Below, one piece after another: positions 9,928 through 18,467 of a DNA stretch of 64,000 nucleotides (its first letter is position 1; each line of letters begins with the position of its first letter). Origin of the DNA: Flavisolibacter tropicus. Lineage in GTDB: Bacteria; Bacteroidota; Bacteroidia; Chitinophagales; Chitinophagaceae. The stretch lies in the NCBI RefSeq assembly GCF_001644645.1, contig NZ_CP011390.1:3530001-3594000 (forward strand). Direction: 5' to 3'. The translations under genes were made by a program, and so were the position numbers. Under the pieces are notes generated by a model. It worked only from the letters and a program-made list of their open reading frames with translations, ran no database searches and was not told where the DNA came from.

Positions 9928-10160
9928 AGCGCTTCGCGCTGATATGTTTCACGCAGAGGCGCGGAGAGCGCGGAGGAAGGGGTTCGCACAGAGGAAAGGA
10001 GAAAAGGAGAAGAATATTGAACGAGGAACAAGGAATGAGGAATGTAGAAGGAAGAAGTGGAGGAAAGGCACAAGGGGCAAGAAACAAGGAACAAGAAAGG
10101 AAATGTTCAACGCTCAACGCTCAATGATCAAGGTACAAGGTACAAGGAAGAAGAATTGAA
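9928..10160. repeat. Composite intergenic repeat array (forward orientation)
   Basis: The order is GAGCGCTTCGCGCT, GTTTCACGCAGAGGCGCGG, GTTCGCACAGAGGAAAGGAG, then GAATATTGAACGAGGAACAA and further purine-rich AAGGAACAAG words. The same modules in the same order occur at 11541 and 53713. Both strands give open frames with repeat-type translations such as HAEARRARRK, which I treat as spurious. Confidence 0.8.
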
Positions 10161-10165
10161 AATAG

Positions 10166-10193
10166 AAAAGCACTCCACTAAAGGAGTGCTTTT
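10166..10193. terminator. AAAAGCACTCC-type bidirectional terminator
   Basis: An 11-bp perfect stem (AAAAGCACTCC/GGAGTGCTTTT) with a 6-nt loop is followed by further T residues. It lies beyond the stop of the minus-strand NlpC/P60 gene and after the repeat array. It is one of at least seven copies of this hairpin type in the window. Confidence 0.8.
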
Positions 10194-10298
10194 TTTATGT
10201 AAACAATGTTTGATCTTTTGTGCGTGGGTCTCTCCCCCTTTAGGGGTTGGGGGCGTGCTACAGCACTCCTCCCTTCGGGGAGGCCGGGAGGGGCCTTC

Positions 10299-11468
10299 TC
10301 ATTCAAACAAACTCACCGTCCTCAGATCCTTCAGTGCTGCCTGGGGAGCTATGCGGCGGGCACGGAGGAAGCGTTTGTGTTCACCTTCATCATAGTTTGT
10401 CGCTTGGGGATTAAAGCTACTGATGTGAACCATGCCAGCCGAGTGTATGAATTCGGCATTGCCACCAATCCACATACCCACGTGCACTACGCGTTCGGGT
10501 TGGCCGTCCTTGGCACGCGCACCAAAAAACAGCAGGTCGCCGGGCTGCAGGTTTTGCCAACCGCTTTTAGTGTCCACTTCTTCACCCATATGTACCTGTT
10601 GGGAGGCATCGCGGGCCAGTACTAAACCGTTCATCAGGTATACGGTTTTGGTAAAGCCACTGCAGTCTACGCCTTTTACAGAAGTACCACCCCATAAGTA
10701 TGGAAGTCCCATCAGGCGTTTGGCGGTTTCTACCAAGCTGGCCGATGTGGGCTGCCGGCTAGCGGTCCATTGGGTATAAGGCAGGGCATTGGCCTTGGGC
10801 ACAAAGGCTACTCGCTGATCGGGGAAGCGTACTTCATAAAACCCATCGCGCTCGCCAGTAACATCCAGTAGGCTACCAAATACCAGGTCGGAAACCGTGG
10901 CGCTGCCAGCAGCTGGAGTGGTATAAGCAAAACCATAGGGCTCCGTATAAACGAGTTTGGGTTGTTGTTTCCATTGCTGGTATTGAGCACTATCCAATAA
11001 GGCAATGGCCGATCCATCTACCCAGGCAATGTATTGATCTGGGGTTTGTACCAGGTACCAGCCCTTTTCTTTTTTCCATACTTTCAATGGTGTACCAAAC
11101 AAAGCCTGTGTGGCTAGTTCGGCCGGATGCCGGGGCTGCGTGCGCAGGTTTGCAACTGAAATGGTAACCGCTGCAAAATGTTTGTTTTGTAGTGACGCCG
11201 CTGGCAATACTTCCACACTATCGATGAATTGTTTATTCAAACGATCCAAACGTTGCCATAAGGCTGCTTTAGCCGCTGGCTGGTTGGTATATCCTACTAT
11301 TTTATTGCCAGTAGCAGTAACCGAAAATGAAACCGTACGGCTATCGGGTGCATACTGTTGTTTTACTTCTTGTATGACAGCATCCACCTCAGGTAAAGGC
11401 TGCGTTCCTTTTTTTGCCGTGGCACAACCAATTACCACAAATGGGAGTACGAAAAACGAATATTTCAA
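10299..11468 (-). CDS. NlpC/P60 family cell-wall peptidase lipoprotein
   Basis: This is a 389-residue lipoprotein. I choose the TTG at 11468 because it starts a clean lipoprotein leader (LKYSFFVLPFVVIGC, lipid Cys15). The 22 residues in front of it in the longer frame are encoded by intergenic repeat DNA. Two SH3b-like domains (about 95-160 and 175-230) are followed by a C-terminal NlpC/P60 domain. Its catalytic Cys269 is in GVDCSGF, with His329 in VVHVGMWIGG and His342 in FIHSAG. The family cleaves D-Glu-gamma-DAP peptide bonds, so a role in murein turnover in the periplasm is expected. It is a single-gene unit. Confidence 0.9.
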   Translation of the reverse strand: MKYSFFVLPFVVIGCATAKKGTQPLPEVDAVIQEVKQQYAPDSRTVSFSVTATGNKIVGYTNQPAAKAALWQRLDRLNKQFIDSVEVLPAASLQNKHFAAVTISVANLRTQPRHPAELATQALFGTPLKVWKKEKGWYLVQTPDQYIAWVDGSAIALLDSAQYQQWKQQPKLVYTEPYGFAYTTPAAGSATVSDLVFGSLLDVTGERDGFYEVRFPDQRVAFVPKANALPYTQWTASRQPTSASLVETAKRLMGLPYLWGGTSVKGVDCSGFTKTVYLMNGLVLARDASQQVHMGEEVDTKSGWQNLQPGDLLFFGARAKDGQPERVVHVGMWIGGNAEFIHSAGMVHISSFNPQATNYDEGEHKRFLRARRIAPQAALKDLRTVSLFE

Positions 11469-11540
11469 CGGACAGAAGTTTGGTCTAAGGTAAAGAGAAT
11501 GAGTGATGAATGAGGAGTAATGAGAAAAGTCCACGGTAGT

Positions 11541-12060
11541 GAGCGCTTCGCGCTGTTTTTTTCACGCAGAGGCGCTGGGAGCGCAGAGAGGGGGTTCGCA
11601 CAGAGGAAAGGAGAAAAGGAGGACCGCGGATTATTGGGATGTAGAAAAATGGCTGATGTGAGGATGGCTGAGGGCTGATTTAGGTTGACAGGTTAACAAG
11701 TTGAAAAGTTGACAAGGAAAGGAATAATGAACAAGGAACAAGGAAGGAAGAATGATGAATGAAAAAGGAATTGGGAATTAGGGATTTGGAATTGGGGAAG
11801 GAAGAATGATGAAGGACTGTTCAATAATCAATGACTAAAGGAGAATGTAAATAGAAAAGCACCCCTCTTAAAGGATTGCTTTTTCGTTATAGCGTATTAC
11901 TTCTTCGCGTCTTTTACCCTTGGCACCTTTGCGTGAAACCTTTCTTCATTAGCTAATCGGCACATTAGCTAATCAGCTAATTCTCCTTTTCTCCTTTCCT
12001 CTGTGCGAAACCCTTCCTCCGCGCCCCGGCGCGCACTGCGTGAAGCGTATAGCGTGCAGC
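11541..12060. repeat. Large gene-less inverted-repeat element (element A)
   Basis: The left arm is a forward composite array (11541-11644: GAGCGCTTCGCGCT, TTCACGCAGAGGCGC, GCACAGAGGAAAGGAG, ACCGCGGATTATTGGG). The right arm (about 11983-12060) carries the same modules inverted. A 27-bp block is a perfect inverted repeat, 11595-11621 against 11983-12009. Between the arms lie TTGACAGGTTAACAAG words (about 11693-11720), a 33-bp GGAATTGGGAATTAGGG block (11765-11797), an AAAAGCACCCC hairpin (11855-11884) and an ATTAGCTAAT-rich block (11947-11982). It lies between divergent genes. Confidence 0.8.
11855..11884. terminator. Degenerate AAAAGCACTCC-type hairpin
   Basis: This is an imperfect copy (AAAAGCACCCCT/AGGATTGCTTTT) of the recurring hairpin, near the centre of element A. 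Both flanking genes point away from it, so it cannot serve as their terminator. Confidence 0.6.
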
Positions 12061-12104
12061 TTTTCCTCGCCTCTGCGTATCTTGTACCCTCAAAACCAGC
12101 CCTT

Positions 12105-13130
12105 ATGAAAAAATTTGTTTCTGCACTTGCCTGTCTTCTGGCGCTGCAAGCCATTGCTCAAAAGCCTGTAGAAGTAGTTGAAAACACCTTAAAGGTAGCA
12201 GCGTGGGGAGATGAAGAGTTCTACTATGGTTTTGCAGCAGGCGATCAGCTGATCTTCAACTTTGAAGAAACAAAAGGAAAGGAATTGAAAGAAGTAGAGA
12301 TCATGGAGTGGCCATCTACTTCCAAGTTCATGGATTACAAAACCAGTCGCATTCAGAATAAAGTCATTCAAATACCTCGTGATGGTGTTTATAAGTTCCG
12401 CTTTAAGAATAGCTCCATTAGTGGCCGCGTGTGTAAGTTTCGTATACAACGGATACCGGCCAGCGAAGCCACTCGCAGCTACAACTCTACTGTTTACTGG
12501 CGCACACTATACGACACCACCATTGTGCCTACACAAGAACGTTACCTGGTAAAAAGCGACACCATGGTGCACACTGTGCTGGAGCAGAATGCCAAAGTGT
12601 ATGGTCAGCAAACCACCAACGGCCAGACCAACCGCACGCTGCTAGAGTTTAACCTGCCACAGGGCACAACAGCCTGGAGCTATTATATTGGTACAGGAGG
12701 CGAGGGTATGGAAGAATATTATAAGGCAAGAGAGAAGTATAAAGAAAATAGTACTACCGTGTCTAACATTCCGGGGTACACTGTTATGGCAGCACTGGCC
12801 TTACAAGGTCTTAACTACTTCAACCGCATACAGGGCGAGGATAATATTCGCTACAGCTTTTTGCGTGATGCTAACAGCGCTACCGCTTTCCGGGAAGGAC
12901 GAGAAACAGCAGCCACTGCTTACAAAAGCGCCGATGTGATCAATGATGCTGCTCAAATGAAGTCGCCTACTTATGGTAAAGTATACCTGGGCCTGCTGAA
13001 CGATAACCTGACGGAACCCGTACGTGTGATGGTGAAAGTACACGCCGTGGTACTAAATCAACAATGGGATTACCGCACGGTGGATCGTATGAATGTGCGT
13101 TCAAGAACAGAGCCGTATACAAAGAATTGA
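12105..13130 (+). CDS. Secreted protein of unknown function
   Basis: The protein has 341 residues from the ATG at 12105. The in-frame extension upstream to 12003 is repeat DNA and is excluded. A signal peptide covers 1-19 (MKKFVSALACLLALQAIAQ). The N-terminal half reads like a beta-sandwich (FAAGDQLIFNFEETKG, DGVYKFRFKNSSISGRVCK), loosely similar to GOLD/C2-type domains that report force or lipid effects. The rest is mixed alpha/beta and ends RTEPYTKN. I do not recognise a named family and infer only a periplasmic or surface location. TATCTTGT near 12078 could be the -7 element, sitting at the edge of a repeat arm. Confidence 0.75.
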   Translation: MKKFVSALACLLALQAIAQKPVEVVENTLKVAAWGDEEFYYGFAAGDQLIFNFEETKGKELKEVEIMEWPSTSKFMDYKTSRIQNKVIQIPRDGVYKFRFKNSSISGRVCKFRIQRIPASEATRSYNSTVYWRTLYDTTIVPTQERYLVKSDTMVHTVLEQNAKVYGQQTTNGQTNRTLLEFNLPQGTTAWSYYIGTGGEGMEEYYKAREKYKENSTTVSNIPGYTVMAALALQGLNYFNRIQGEDNIRYSFLRDANSATAFREGRETAATAYKSADVINDAAQMKSPTYGKVYLGLLNDNLTEPVRVMVKVHAVVLNQQWDYRTVDRMNVRSRTEPYTKN

Positions 13131-13551
13131 TGGAGTGGTGAGTGTCGTGAAACGTCAAACGTGAGACGTGAAAGAGGTCCACGGTCGACAGACGACAGTC
13201 CACAGCGGTAAAGGCAGTGGTCAGTGTCGAATGGTGAGGCATGAAACGTGAAACAAGAAACGTGAAATATGAGATGGGGAATGGCTAGGGATGAATGGCC
13301 TGTATCTATGAGCAGCGGTATACAGATAATGGAAGACCATCTACAGAAAATTGGGATATGCTGGGTTGCAACTGGTAGATGTCCGATGTATAGCAACAAC
13401 TAATTTCATTGTTTTGGGATGGCAGGATTATATACAGTATGATCGGCACTGAGTTCTAAACTTCTCTTAACATTTTTTCGCATAAGCATCCTTTGGAACA
13501 ATGATTGCGTCTTTAAAGTGAGTTCTTTTCTTTCACTTAAAACGCTTCGCC
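13131..13551. other. Intergenic region dominated by GTGAAACGTGAGACGTG words
   Basis: 13145-13285 contains GTGAAACGTCAAACGTGAGA, GGTCCACGGTCGACAGACGA and GGCATGAAACGTGAAAC words that recur at 26092, 36615 and 58869. The remaining 260 bp is unique and precedes the small secreted gene. No additional gene is seen. Confidence 0.65.
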
Positions 13552-13803
13552 ATGAAAAAGTGGATCATAGCCGCTGCATGTATATTGACCTTTAGCGGAT
13601 ACGCAGCTGCTCAGAACGCTCCCGCCAAGGCCCTATCTACTTCATCTTATGCCGCAAAAGCTCCTAAGAAAAACGCAGAAGCAGCAGCACCTGTAAAGAA
13701 AGACACCAAGAAAACAGCTCCAGAACCTATCAAGATCACCATACCGCGATTTAACGATAACGATACATTGACCAGTGTACCTAAGTCTGGTGGAAGAAAG
13801 TAG
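13552..13803 (+). CDS. Small secreted Ala/Lys-rich protein
   Basis: The gene encodes 83 residues. A clear signal peptide (MKKWIIAAACILTFSGYAAA|Q) is followed by a low-complexity Ala/Lys/Pro stretch with PKKNAEAAAPVKKDTKK, then a Pro/Thr/Asn tail ending SGGRK. Similar short exported basic proteins are common in Bacteroidota but have no known role. It stands alone, convergent with the royal-jelly-like gene. A repeat element lies immediately after the stop. Confidence 0.65.
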   Translation: MKKWIIAAACILTFSGYAAAQNAPAKALSTSSYAAKAPKKNAEAAAPVKKDTKKTAPEPIKITIPRFNDNDTLTSVPKSGGRK

Positions 13804-13805
13804 CT

Positions 13806-13918
13806 GATAGAGCTGTAAGCTACAAGCTATAAGCCGTGAGATGTGAAACATTGAACGAGAAAAGATATGCGAACAGTTACTCTTTCTTCTCGTGCAGCGT
13901 GTAGCTTGCAGCTCTATC
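13806..13918. repeat. Short inverted-repeat element between convergent genes (element B)
   Basis: A 22-bp left arm at 13806-13827 (GATAGAGCTGTAAGCTACAAGC) pairs with 13897-13918 at 20 of 22 positions. It is 113 bp in all, with no gene, and the right arm ends at the stop of the minus-strand gene. The arms belong to the AGCTGCAAGCTACACGC word family. Confidence 0.8.
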
Positions 13919-15058
13919 CTAAAGCTTAATCCTATACACGGCATAAGGGCTGGTTCGTTTATTTACGCCGTTATTATACTCGGGTTGTTTGTGTATTTGA
14001 GAGCAGGTAATGTATAAGTAGCCATCGCCAATGGCATAACTATCGGGCCAGAGCAAGCGCTGATCTTTAACCAACGTTGTCATCTTATGATTCTTATCGA
14101 TACGCACAATGCTGTAGTTCTGTAAATCGCCCAAATATAGATTGCCTGCCTTATCAAAGATCATCCCGTCTGTGGTAGTAAAGTGTCCTAAGTCCTCTAC
14201 CTTAGATGCCAGTGCTGTATCCGTCAGGCTGGCATTTCGCAAGTCTTCTGTGCGTATGCGATAAAGTTTATTATCCGTCAGTGGTTTGTAATACAACCAG
14301 GCGTAATCAGGTGTTAATGCAATACCATCTGAGTTGATTTTAACGGGCCTTCCATCTTTCATGAGCTCCTGACCATCAATCACAAAGTAGAAGGTGGTAT
14401 CAGACTTTACAGAATAGTGGCTACTCAATAAGCGACGCATCTTGCCTGTATTTAAATCAATGACTATTAAACCACCGCCTTTTGATTCGGTGAGGTAGGC
14501 ATAGTTGCGCTGCACATCTACGCGTATATCATTTACATAGGCACTGTCTGGAATAATGCCTTTAAATGAGTAGGTACGTTCTGGAAAACCCGTTGACTTG
14601 TTGATGCGTACCAGCTTTGCCCCACCACCAGTTACATTTTTCATTTTAGGAGCTGCCGGATCTAAAACCCACAATCGGCTGCTATCATCTACATAAACCG
14701 ATTGCACACAAACCCACTTGTTAGTGCCTGGCTGTCCTGCTTGCCATTTATTCATCACCGAATCAGGATAAGGCTCTCGGCTGTTTGTACCTGTAACATG
14801 TACTACTCCATATCGGTAGCTATCAGACCAGCGTGGATAGTTGACCCACATGTAGCCTCCTTCTTCTTTTGCCACGCCTGTTAATTGGTAAGTGCTGTCG
14901 AGGTACACCAGCTCTAGCGCTGATTGATTGTTGGTGGCAGAAGTATCATTTACGGTTGTAGATGTGTCAGAGGGCTGAGCTCTACCTGTCTTATTTGAAT
15001 TATTACAAGCGAGAAGCAAAAGAATAAGTCCAAGGCTTGATAGTAGAGATATACGCAT
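13919..15058 (-). CDS. Major royal jelly/yellow-related lipoprotein
   Basis: This is a 379-residue protein; I take the ATG at 15058 (MRISLLSSLGLILLLLAC) because it gives a lipoprotein leader with the lipid Cys in LLLACNN. The mature part is a six-bladed propeller of the MRJP/yellow family. Supporting motifs are SRLWVLDPAAP, NDIRVDVQRNYAYLTESKGG, GLIVIDLNTGK, PDYAWLYYKPLTDNKLYRI and DKAGNLYLGDLQNYSIVRID. The bacterial members have no firmly known substrate; ligand or amine binding, or lactonase-like activity, is possible. It is probably attached to the outer membrane facing the periplasm or surface. It is a single gene, divergent from the T9SS giant. Confidence 0.85.
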   Translation of the reverse strand: MRISLLSSLGLILLLLACNNSNKTGRAQPSDTSTTVNDTSATNNQSALELVYLDSTYQLTGVAKEEGGYMWVNYPRWSDSYRYGVVHVTGTNSREPYPDSVMNKWQAGQPGTNKWVCVQSVYVDDSSRLWVLDPAAPKMKNVTGGGAKLVRINKSTGFPERTYSFKGIIPDSAYVNDIRVDVQRNYAYLTESKGGGLIVIDLNTGKMRRLLSSHYSVKSDTTFYFVIDGQELMKDGRPVKINSDGIALTPDYAWLYYKPLTDNKLYRIRTEDLRNASLTDTALASKVEDLGHFTTTDGMIFDKAGNLYLGDLQNYSIVRIDKNHKMTTLVKDQRLLWPDSYAIGDGYLYITCSQIHKQPEYNNGVNKRTSPYAVYRIKL

Positions 15059-15189
15059 AACGAGGTTTGATAAGTGAAATATCAAAGAATGGTGCCAGAA
15101 AGAGCAAGCACATCACCTCTTTTGGGTATAGGTCTATATCTAAATGGAGCCTTACCTTAGCTTCTTTTTTTGCGTATTACCGAACCTAT

Positions 15190-18100
15190 ATGAGAATTTT
15201 TATCCTATCCCTTTGCCTGCTTACTGCTATGGCAGGCTTTACACAACAATCCAATAATCAATTGTTAGGTTACCAGGAGTTTCCTACCATGATAAGAGGC
15301 CATGCAGTAGACCTGCAGGGCAACCAATATTATGTAGGGACGTTCAAAGGTGAGCTTACCGTAAAGGGCCAGCGACTAACGAGTGGTGAAGGCCAGGAAG
15401 ATGTGTTTTGGTTGAAGACCGATAATGCAGGAAAGATCATCCGGTACAAAACATTCGGTTCTGCTAATTCTGATATAGCGCTTCCTGAAACATTTGTTTT
15501 TAGTGAAAACAACTCGCTTAGTTTTTCAAGCCGGCTAGTTGAAACTGTCAGCTTCCAAGGCCATATACTTAAGCCTTATCTGCATGCTGTGTCAAGCAAG
15601 CCAATAACAACAAGTGCTATTGTTAATACCGACACAGCAGGTAATGTAAAGTGGGCCGTGCGAATGCAGCTGACTTTGACGAAGCTGTATGCAAGTAAGA
15701 GTATTATACATGCTTTTGCCACTTACAATAATTTAGAGGCTACTGATATCAAAGTAAATGATTCGATAATCGTTAAGGCCGCCAATTCATTTGGGCTCCT
15801 GCACCTGATGTTTGATACTACAGGTAAGTTGATAAAAGTAAAGGAGATTGGGAGTTTTTTTAATGGGCAATCACTTCAAGTGCGAAATGTAGGTCAGTTC
15901 CAGGATGAGAAGTTATTGCTTTTCTTAGTGTTTACGGGTGGGAGCAATGTAACTGTAAATGGTGTGAGTCATTCACTGCGGTCTTTTCCCTCGGGCTATC
16001 CCATGTTATTAAAAACAGATACCTCCTATACCGACTTTAAACTCAAGTTTCTTAATCCTGATGCGCATTCATTAGGTCGAATGCCGCTTACATTATCAGC
16101 CAGCGACTCTATTTATACAATAATGAACGTATGGCCTAACAGTCCGTTATATATGGTAGACGGTCATAGTGTACCCTTTGCTCAAAATGCGCTTGTTGTC
16201 TTCGACTCTTCATTAACGGCAAAACGAGTGGTTGATTTAAGCCGGAACTATATAACTACTGCTTCACAAAGTGATAGAGGTATTAACTTTAGAGAGCTAT
16301 TTATAAAAGACAATCAGTTGTTTTTTAGCGGTTATTATCGCGGCTCAAATGAATCACCTATAGGTGCGTTAGCGCAACGTGACACACTGATACCTGTTTT
16401 CCCAAATTTGTCTGCAATAGTGAACTTGAATGGTGCCAGCAAAAGCTTCATTGCAAAAGCAGATCTTGGGTTAAACCATACAAGCATGCAATGGTATGGA
16501 GAGCAAACGCCGTATGAAACCAGTTCACTTTCACATAATTACTTCCATGATGCGGGGCCGGGTAAAATTGCCTTTAACCTGATGCAGGATAATGTTTGGA
16601 ATCCATTTCAAATAAATACTGATTTACAAGTGGAAACAGGCAGTATGCAGCCAGGTGTCGACCTTGCTGATGCCACTCAATTTGTAGAGTATCTTTCAGA
16701 TGGCAGCCGGATTGTAATGGGCTATGCTCGTGGTCGAACCGCAATCGATAAGGATGCCCCTTCCATTCGTAGTAGTGCTGCGCGTAAAGATGCCTTTATT
16801 TGCCGGATTATGCCGAATGGACAAGTGAAGTGGTTTCACCGCGCTTTTTCAACACTGCTTTCAACACAAATCAGCAAGCTTACTGTTAGAAATAACAAAG
16901 CTTATTTTTTAATCAACTATGGCGCCTGGAGTAACGATAGTAATTATATTTCAATTAACAAACAACTGTATAAAGTAGATATATCGGCCAGTTTAATGGC
17001 TCAAGTGGATAGTAGTGGAAACCTCACTGTTATTAATTTAAAAGAAGTAGCTAATGGTGAGGAGCAACAAAATATTCGGGATTTCAACTTCTTTTCTAAT
17101 GGTGACTTGGCTTTTGTAACCAATGTTTTGCATAAAGTAAATTACCCCGGCTTTCCAAATGATAATGGATTTTATATACTTCGTGTTCATCCAGAAACAA
17201 GGCAGATAATTGGCGCAAGGAAGTTAGTGGGCACACCCTATCCTAGTATCAACAGGATTGAAATAGATAAGAAGGATGCTATCTATCTTTCGTATAACGT
17301 GCCTGGCACAAGCTCGCTCTACGAGACCACCATGCTCCGGATGCATAATGGCGCAACCTATATTGATGCCATACAACTGACAAACAATACTTCTTCAAAC
17401 GCAAGCCGTGTTTCACACACAGGTTTAATGAAGCTACATTGGAATGGATATATTTGGGCAAAGCGTTTTTCCGGTGATGCTGGTGCAGCGGTTTATGGTA
17501 ATAGAGATTTGCTGCTAATCAATGACAAGCCTCTGTTACTAACAAGTACCCAATATAACAGCAAACCCGTTTACTGGGATGGCCAGTTACTTCATTCCGA
17601 GGCAAAAGCCTTTTATCCTACGCTTGTACAATTAGACACCGCTGGAGCCTTAAAGGGCTATAAAATCTTTGGAATGGAGATAAGCCATATGAAAAATAAG
17701 GCTGATGGGCGTATTTATTTGAGTGGCTATATAAGCTTTGCTCAAAAGATTGATACTATACAAATAGCGCACTCTGGATTCACGGATGCTATTGGCCTTG
17801 TTTTGGATAGTAACCTGGTGGCCAAAAATAGCTATCGCCTGCATACGCCTTATTCAGAAACAATGTATGATTTTGATATTTACCGCGACAGCGTAGTTTC
17901 CTTTGCTTATACGGCACAAACAGATCCCGCTCTTAGTACAGCGCGGTTGACAACCGAAATATCGGATTACGAAGAGAATGCTTATTTAGGCACCCTTGTT
18001 ATTAAAGGACAAACGCCTACAGCTATTAATACGCCTTTGCCCCAAAACACTTCAGTGGCTATAACGCCCAACCCTGTGCGAGATAGACATCTGCGGCTAG

Positions 18101-18303
18101 CAATAAATACCCCTGAGCTTTTGCCCACAGTGTTATACGTGTATACCGCAGACGGGCAACTCATTGACAGCCATGAAGTGCGTTTAACACCAGGCACTAA
18201 CCGATATTCAATCTCATTGCCTGAATCTATAAAACCTGGCGTTTATCAGTTGGTTATCAGCAATAAAAAGTGGAAGACTGTACGATCATTTCTAAAATTA
18301 TAA
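15190..18303 (+). CDS. Large secreted T9SS-sorted protein of unknown function
   Basis: The protein has 1037 residues from the ATG at 15190; the 41 upstream in-frame residues lack signal character. A signal peptide (MRIFILSLCLLTAMAG) leads a long body of SBBP/kelch-like beta-propeller strands, with repeated phrases such as GNQYYVGTFKGELTVKGQ, FFSGYYRGSNES, GRIYLSGYISF and YLGTLVIKGQ. These resemble bacterial beta-propeller repeats that describe secreted adhesins. The C-terminus (about 955-1037) is a T9SS sorting domain with NPVRDRHLRL, LYVYTADGQLIDSH and KPGVYQLVISN. It is likely surface exposed or released, with unknown ligand. It is a single-gene unit. Confidence 0.85.
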   Translation: MRIFILSLCLLTAMAGFTQQSNNQLLGYQEFPTMIRGHAVDLQGNQYYVGTFKGELTVKGQRLTSGEGQEDVFWLKTDNAGKIIRYKTFGSANSDIALPETFVFSENNSLSFSSRLVETVSFQGHILKPYLHAVSSKPITTSAIVNTDTAGNVKWAVRMQLTLTKLYASKSIIHAFATYNNLEATDIKVNDSIIVKAANSFGLLHLMFDTTGKLIKVKEIGSFFNGQSLQVRNVGQFQDEKLLLFLVFTGGSNVTVNGVSHSLRSFPSGYPMLLKTDTSYTDFKLKFLNPDAHSLGRMPLTLSASDSIYTIMNVWPNSPLYMVDGHSVPFAQNALVVFDSSLTAKRVVDLSRNYITTASQSDRGINFRELFIKDNQLFFSGYYRGSNESPIGALAQRDTLIPVFPNLSAIVNLNGASKSFIAKADLGLNHTSMQWYGEQTPYETSSLSHNYFHDAGPGKIAFNLMQDNVWNPFQINTDLQVETGSMQPGVDLADATQFVEYLSDGSRIVMGYARGRTAIDKDAPSIRSSAARKDAFICRIMPNGQVKWFHRAFSTLLSTQISKLTVRNNKAYFLINYGAWSNDSNYISINKQLYKVDISASLMAQVDSSGNLTVINLKEVANGEEQQNIRDFNFFSNGDLAFVTNVLHKVNYPGFPNDNGFYILRVHPETRQIIGARKLVGTPYPSINRIEIDKKDAIYLSYNVPGTSSLYETTMLRMHNGATYIDAIQLTNNTSSNASRVSHTGLMKLHWNGYIWAKRFSGDAGAAVYGNRDLLLINDKPLLLTSTQYNSKPVYWDGQLLHSEAKAFYPTLVQLDTAGALKGYKIFGMEISHMKNKADGRIYLSGYISFAQKIDTIQIAHSGFTDAIGLVLDSNLVAKNSYRLHTPYSETMYDFDIYRDSVVSFAYTAQTDPALSTARLTTEISDYEENAYLGTLVIKGQTPTAINTPLPQNTSVAITPNPVRDRHLRLAINTPELLPTVLYVYTADGQLIDSHEVRLTPGTNRYSISLPESIKPGVYQLVISNKKWKTVRSFLKL

Positions 18304-18385
18304 AGTGAGAGAGCGCTGCAAGCGTCGAGCTTCACATAGAGGCGCAAAGACGCTAAAAGGAATTCTAAAAATCATGAATTAAAAG

Positions 18386-18415
18386 AAAAGCACTCCCATT
18401 TAAAGGAGTGCTTTT
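18386..18415. terminator. AAAAGCACTCC-type bidirectional terminator
   Basis: An 11-bp perfect stem (AAAAGCACTCC/GGAGTGCTTTT) with an 8-nt loop lies between the convergent T9SS protein and GH2 genes and can serve both. A degenerate GAGCGCT...CATAGAGGCGCAAAGACGC repeat precedes it at 18309-18355. Confidence 0.8.
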
Positions 18416-18467
18416 AAATTCTATAATCGCTCATTGAGTATTGAAAGTTGAGCATTGAACATTTCCT

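Larger units (their letters stand above)
8655..10298. other. 1.6-kb gene-poor, repeat-rich region
   Basis: I see no convincing protein gene. From left to right it holds: GATTTCAG-type words (8790-8842), a decaying TACGG-rich tract ending in a 22-bp tandem repeat (9030-9095), a minus-strand terminator hairpin (9251-9266), about 550 bp of AT-rich unique sequence, a plus-strand terminator-like hairpin (9884-9912), a composite repeat array (9928-10160), an AAAAGCACTCC hairpin (10166-10193) and a CTCCCTTCGGGGAG-like palindrome (10267-10290). Confidence 0.7.

Noticed and set aside
9701..10159. Overlapping open frames on both strands with Arg/Lys-rich translations (HAEARRARRK)
   Set aside because: They coincide with the composite repeat array, have no start context or domain, and the same peptide strings arise wherever the repeat is present.
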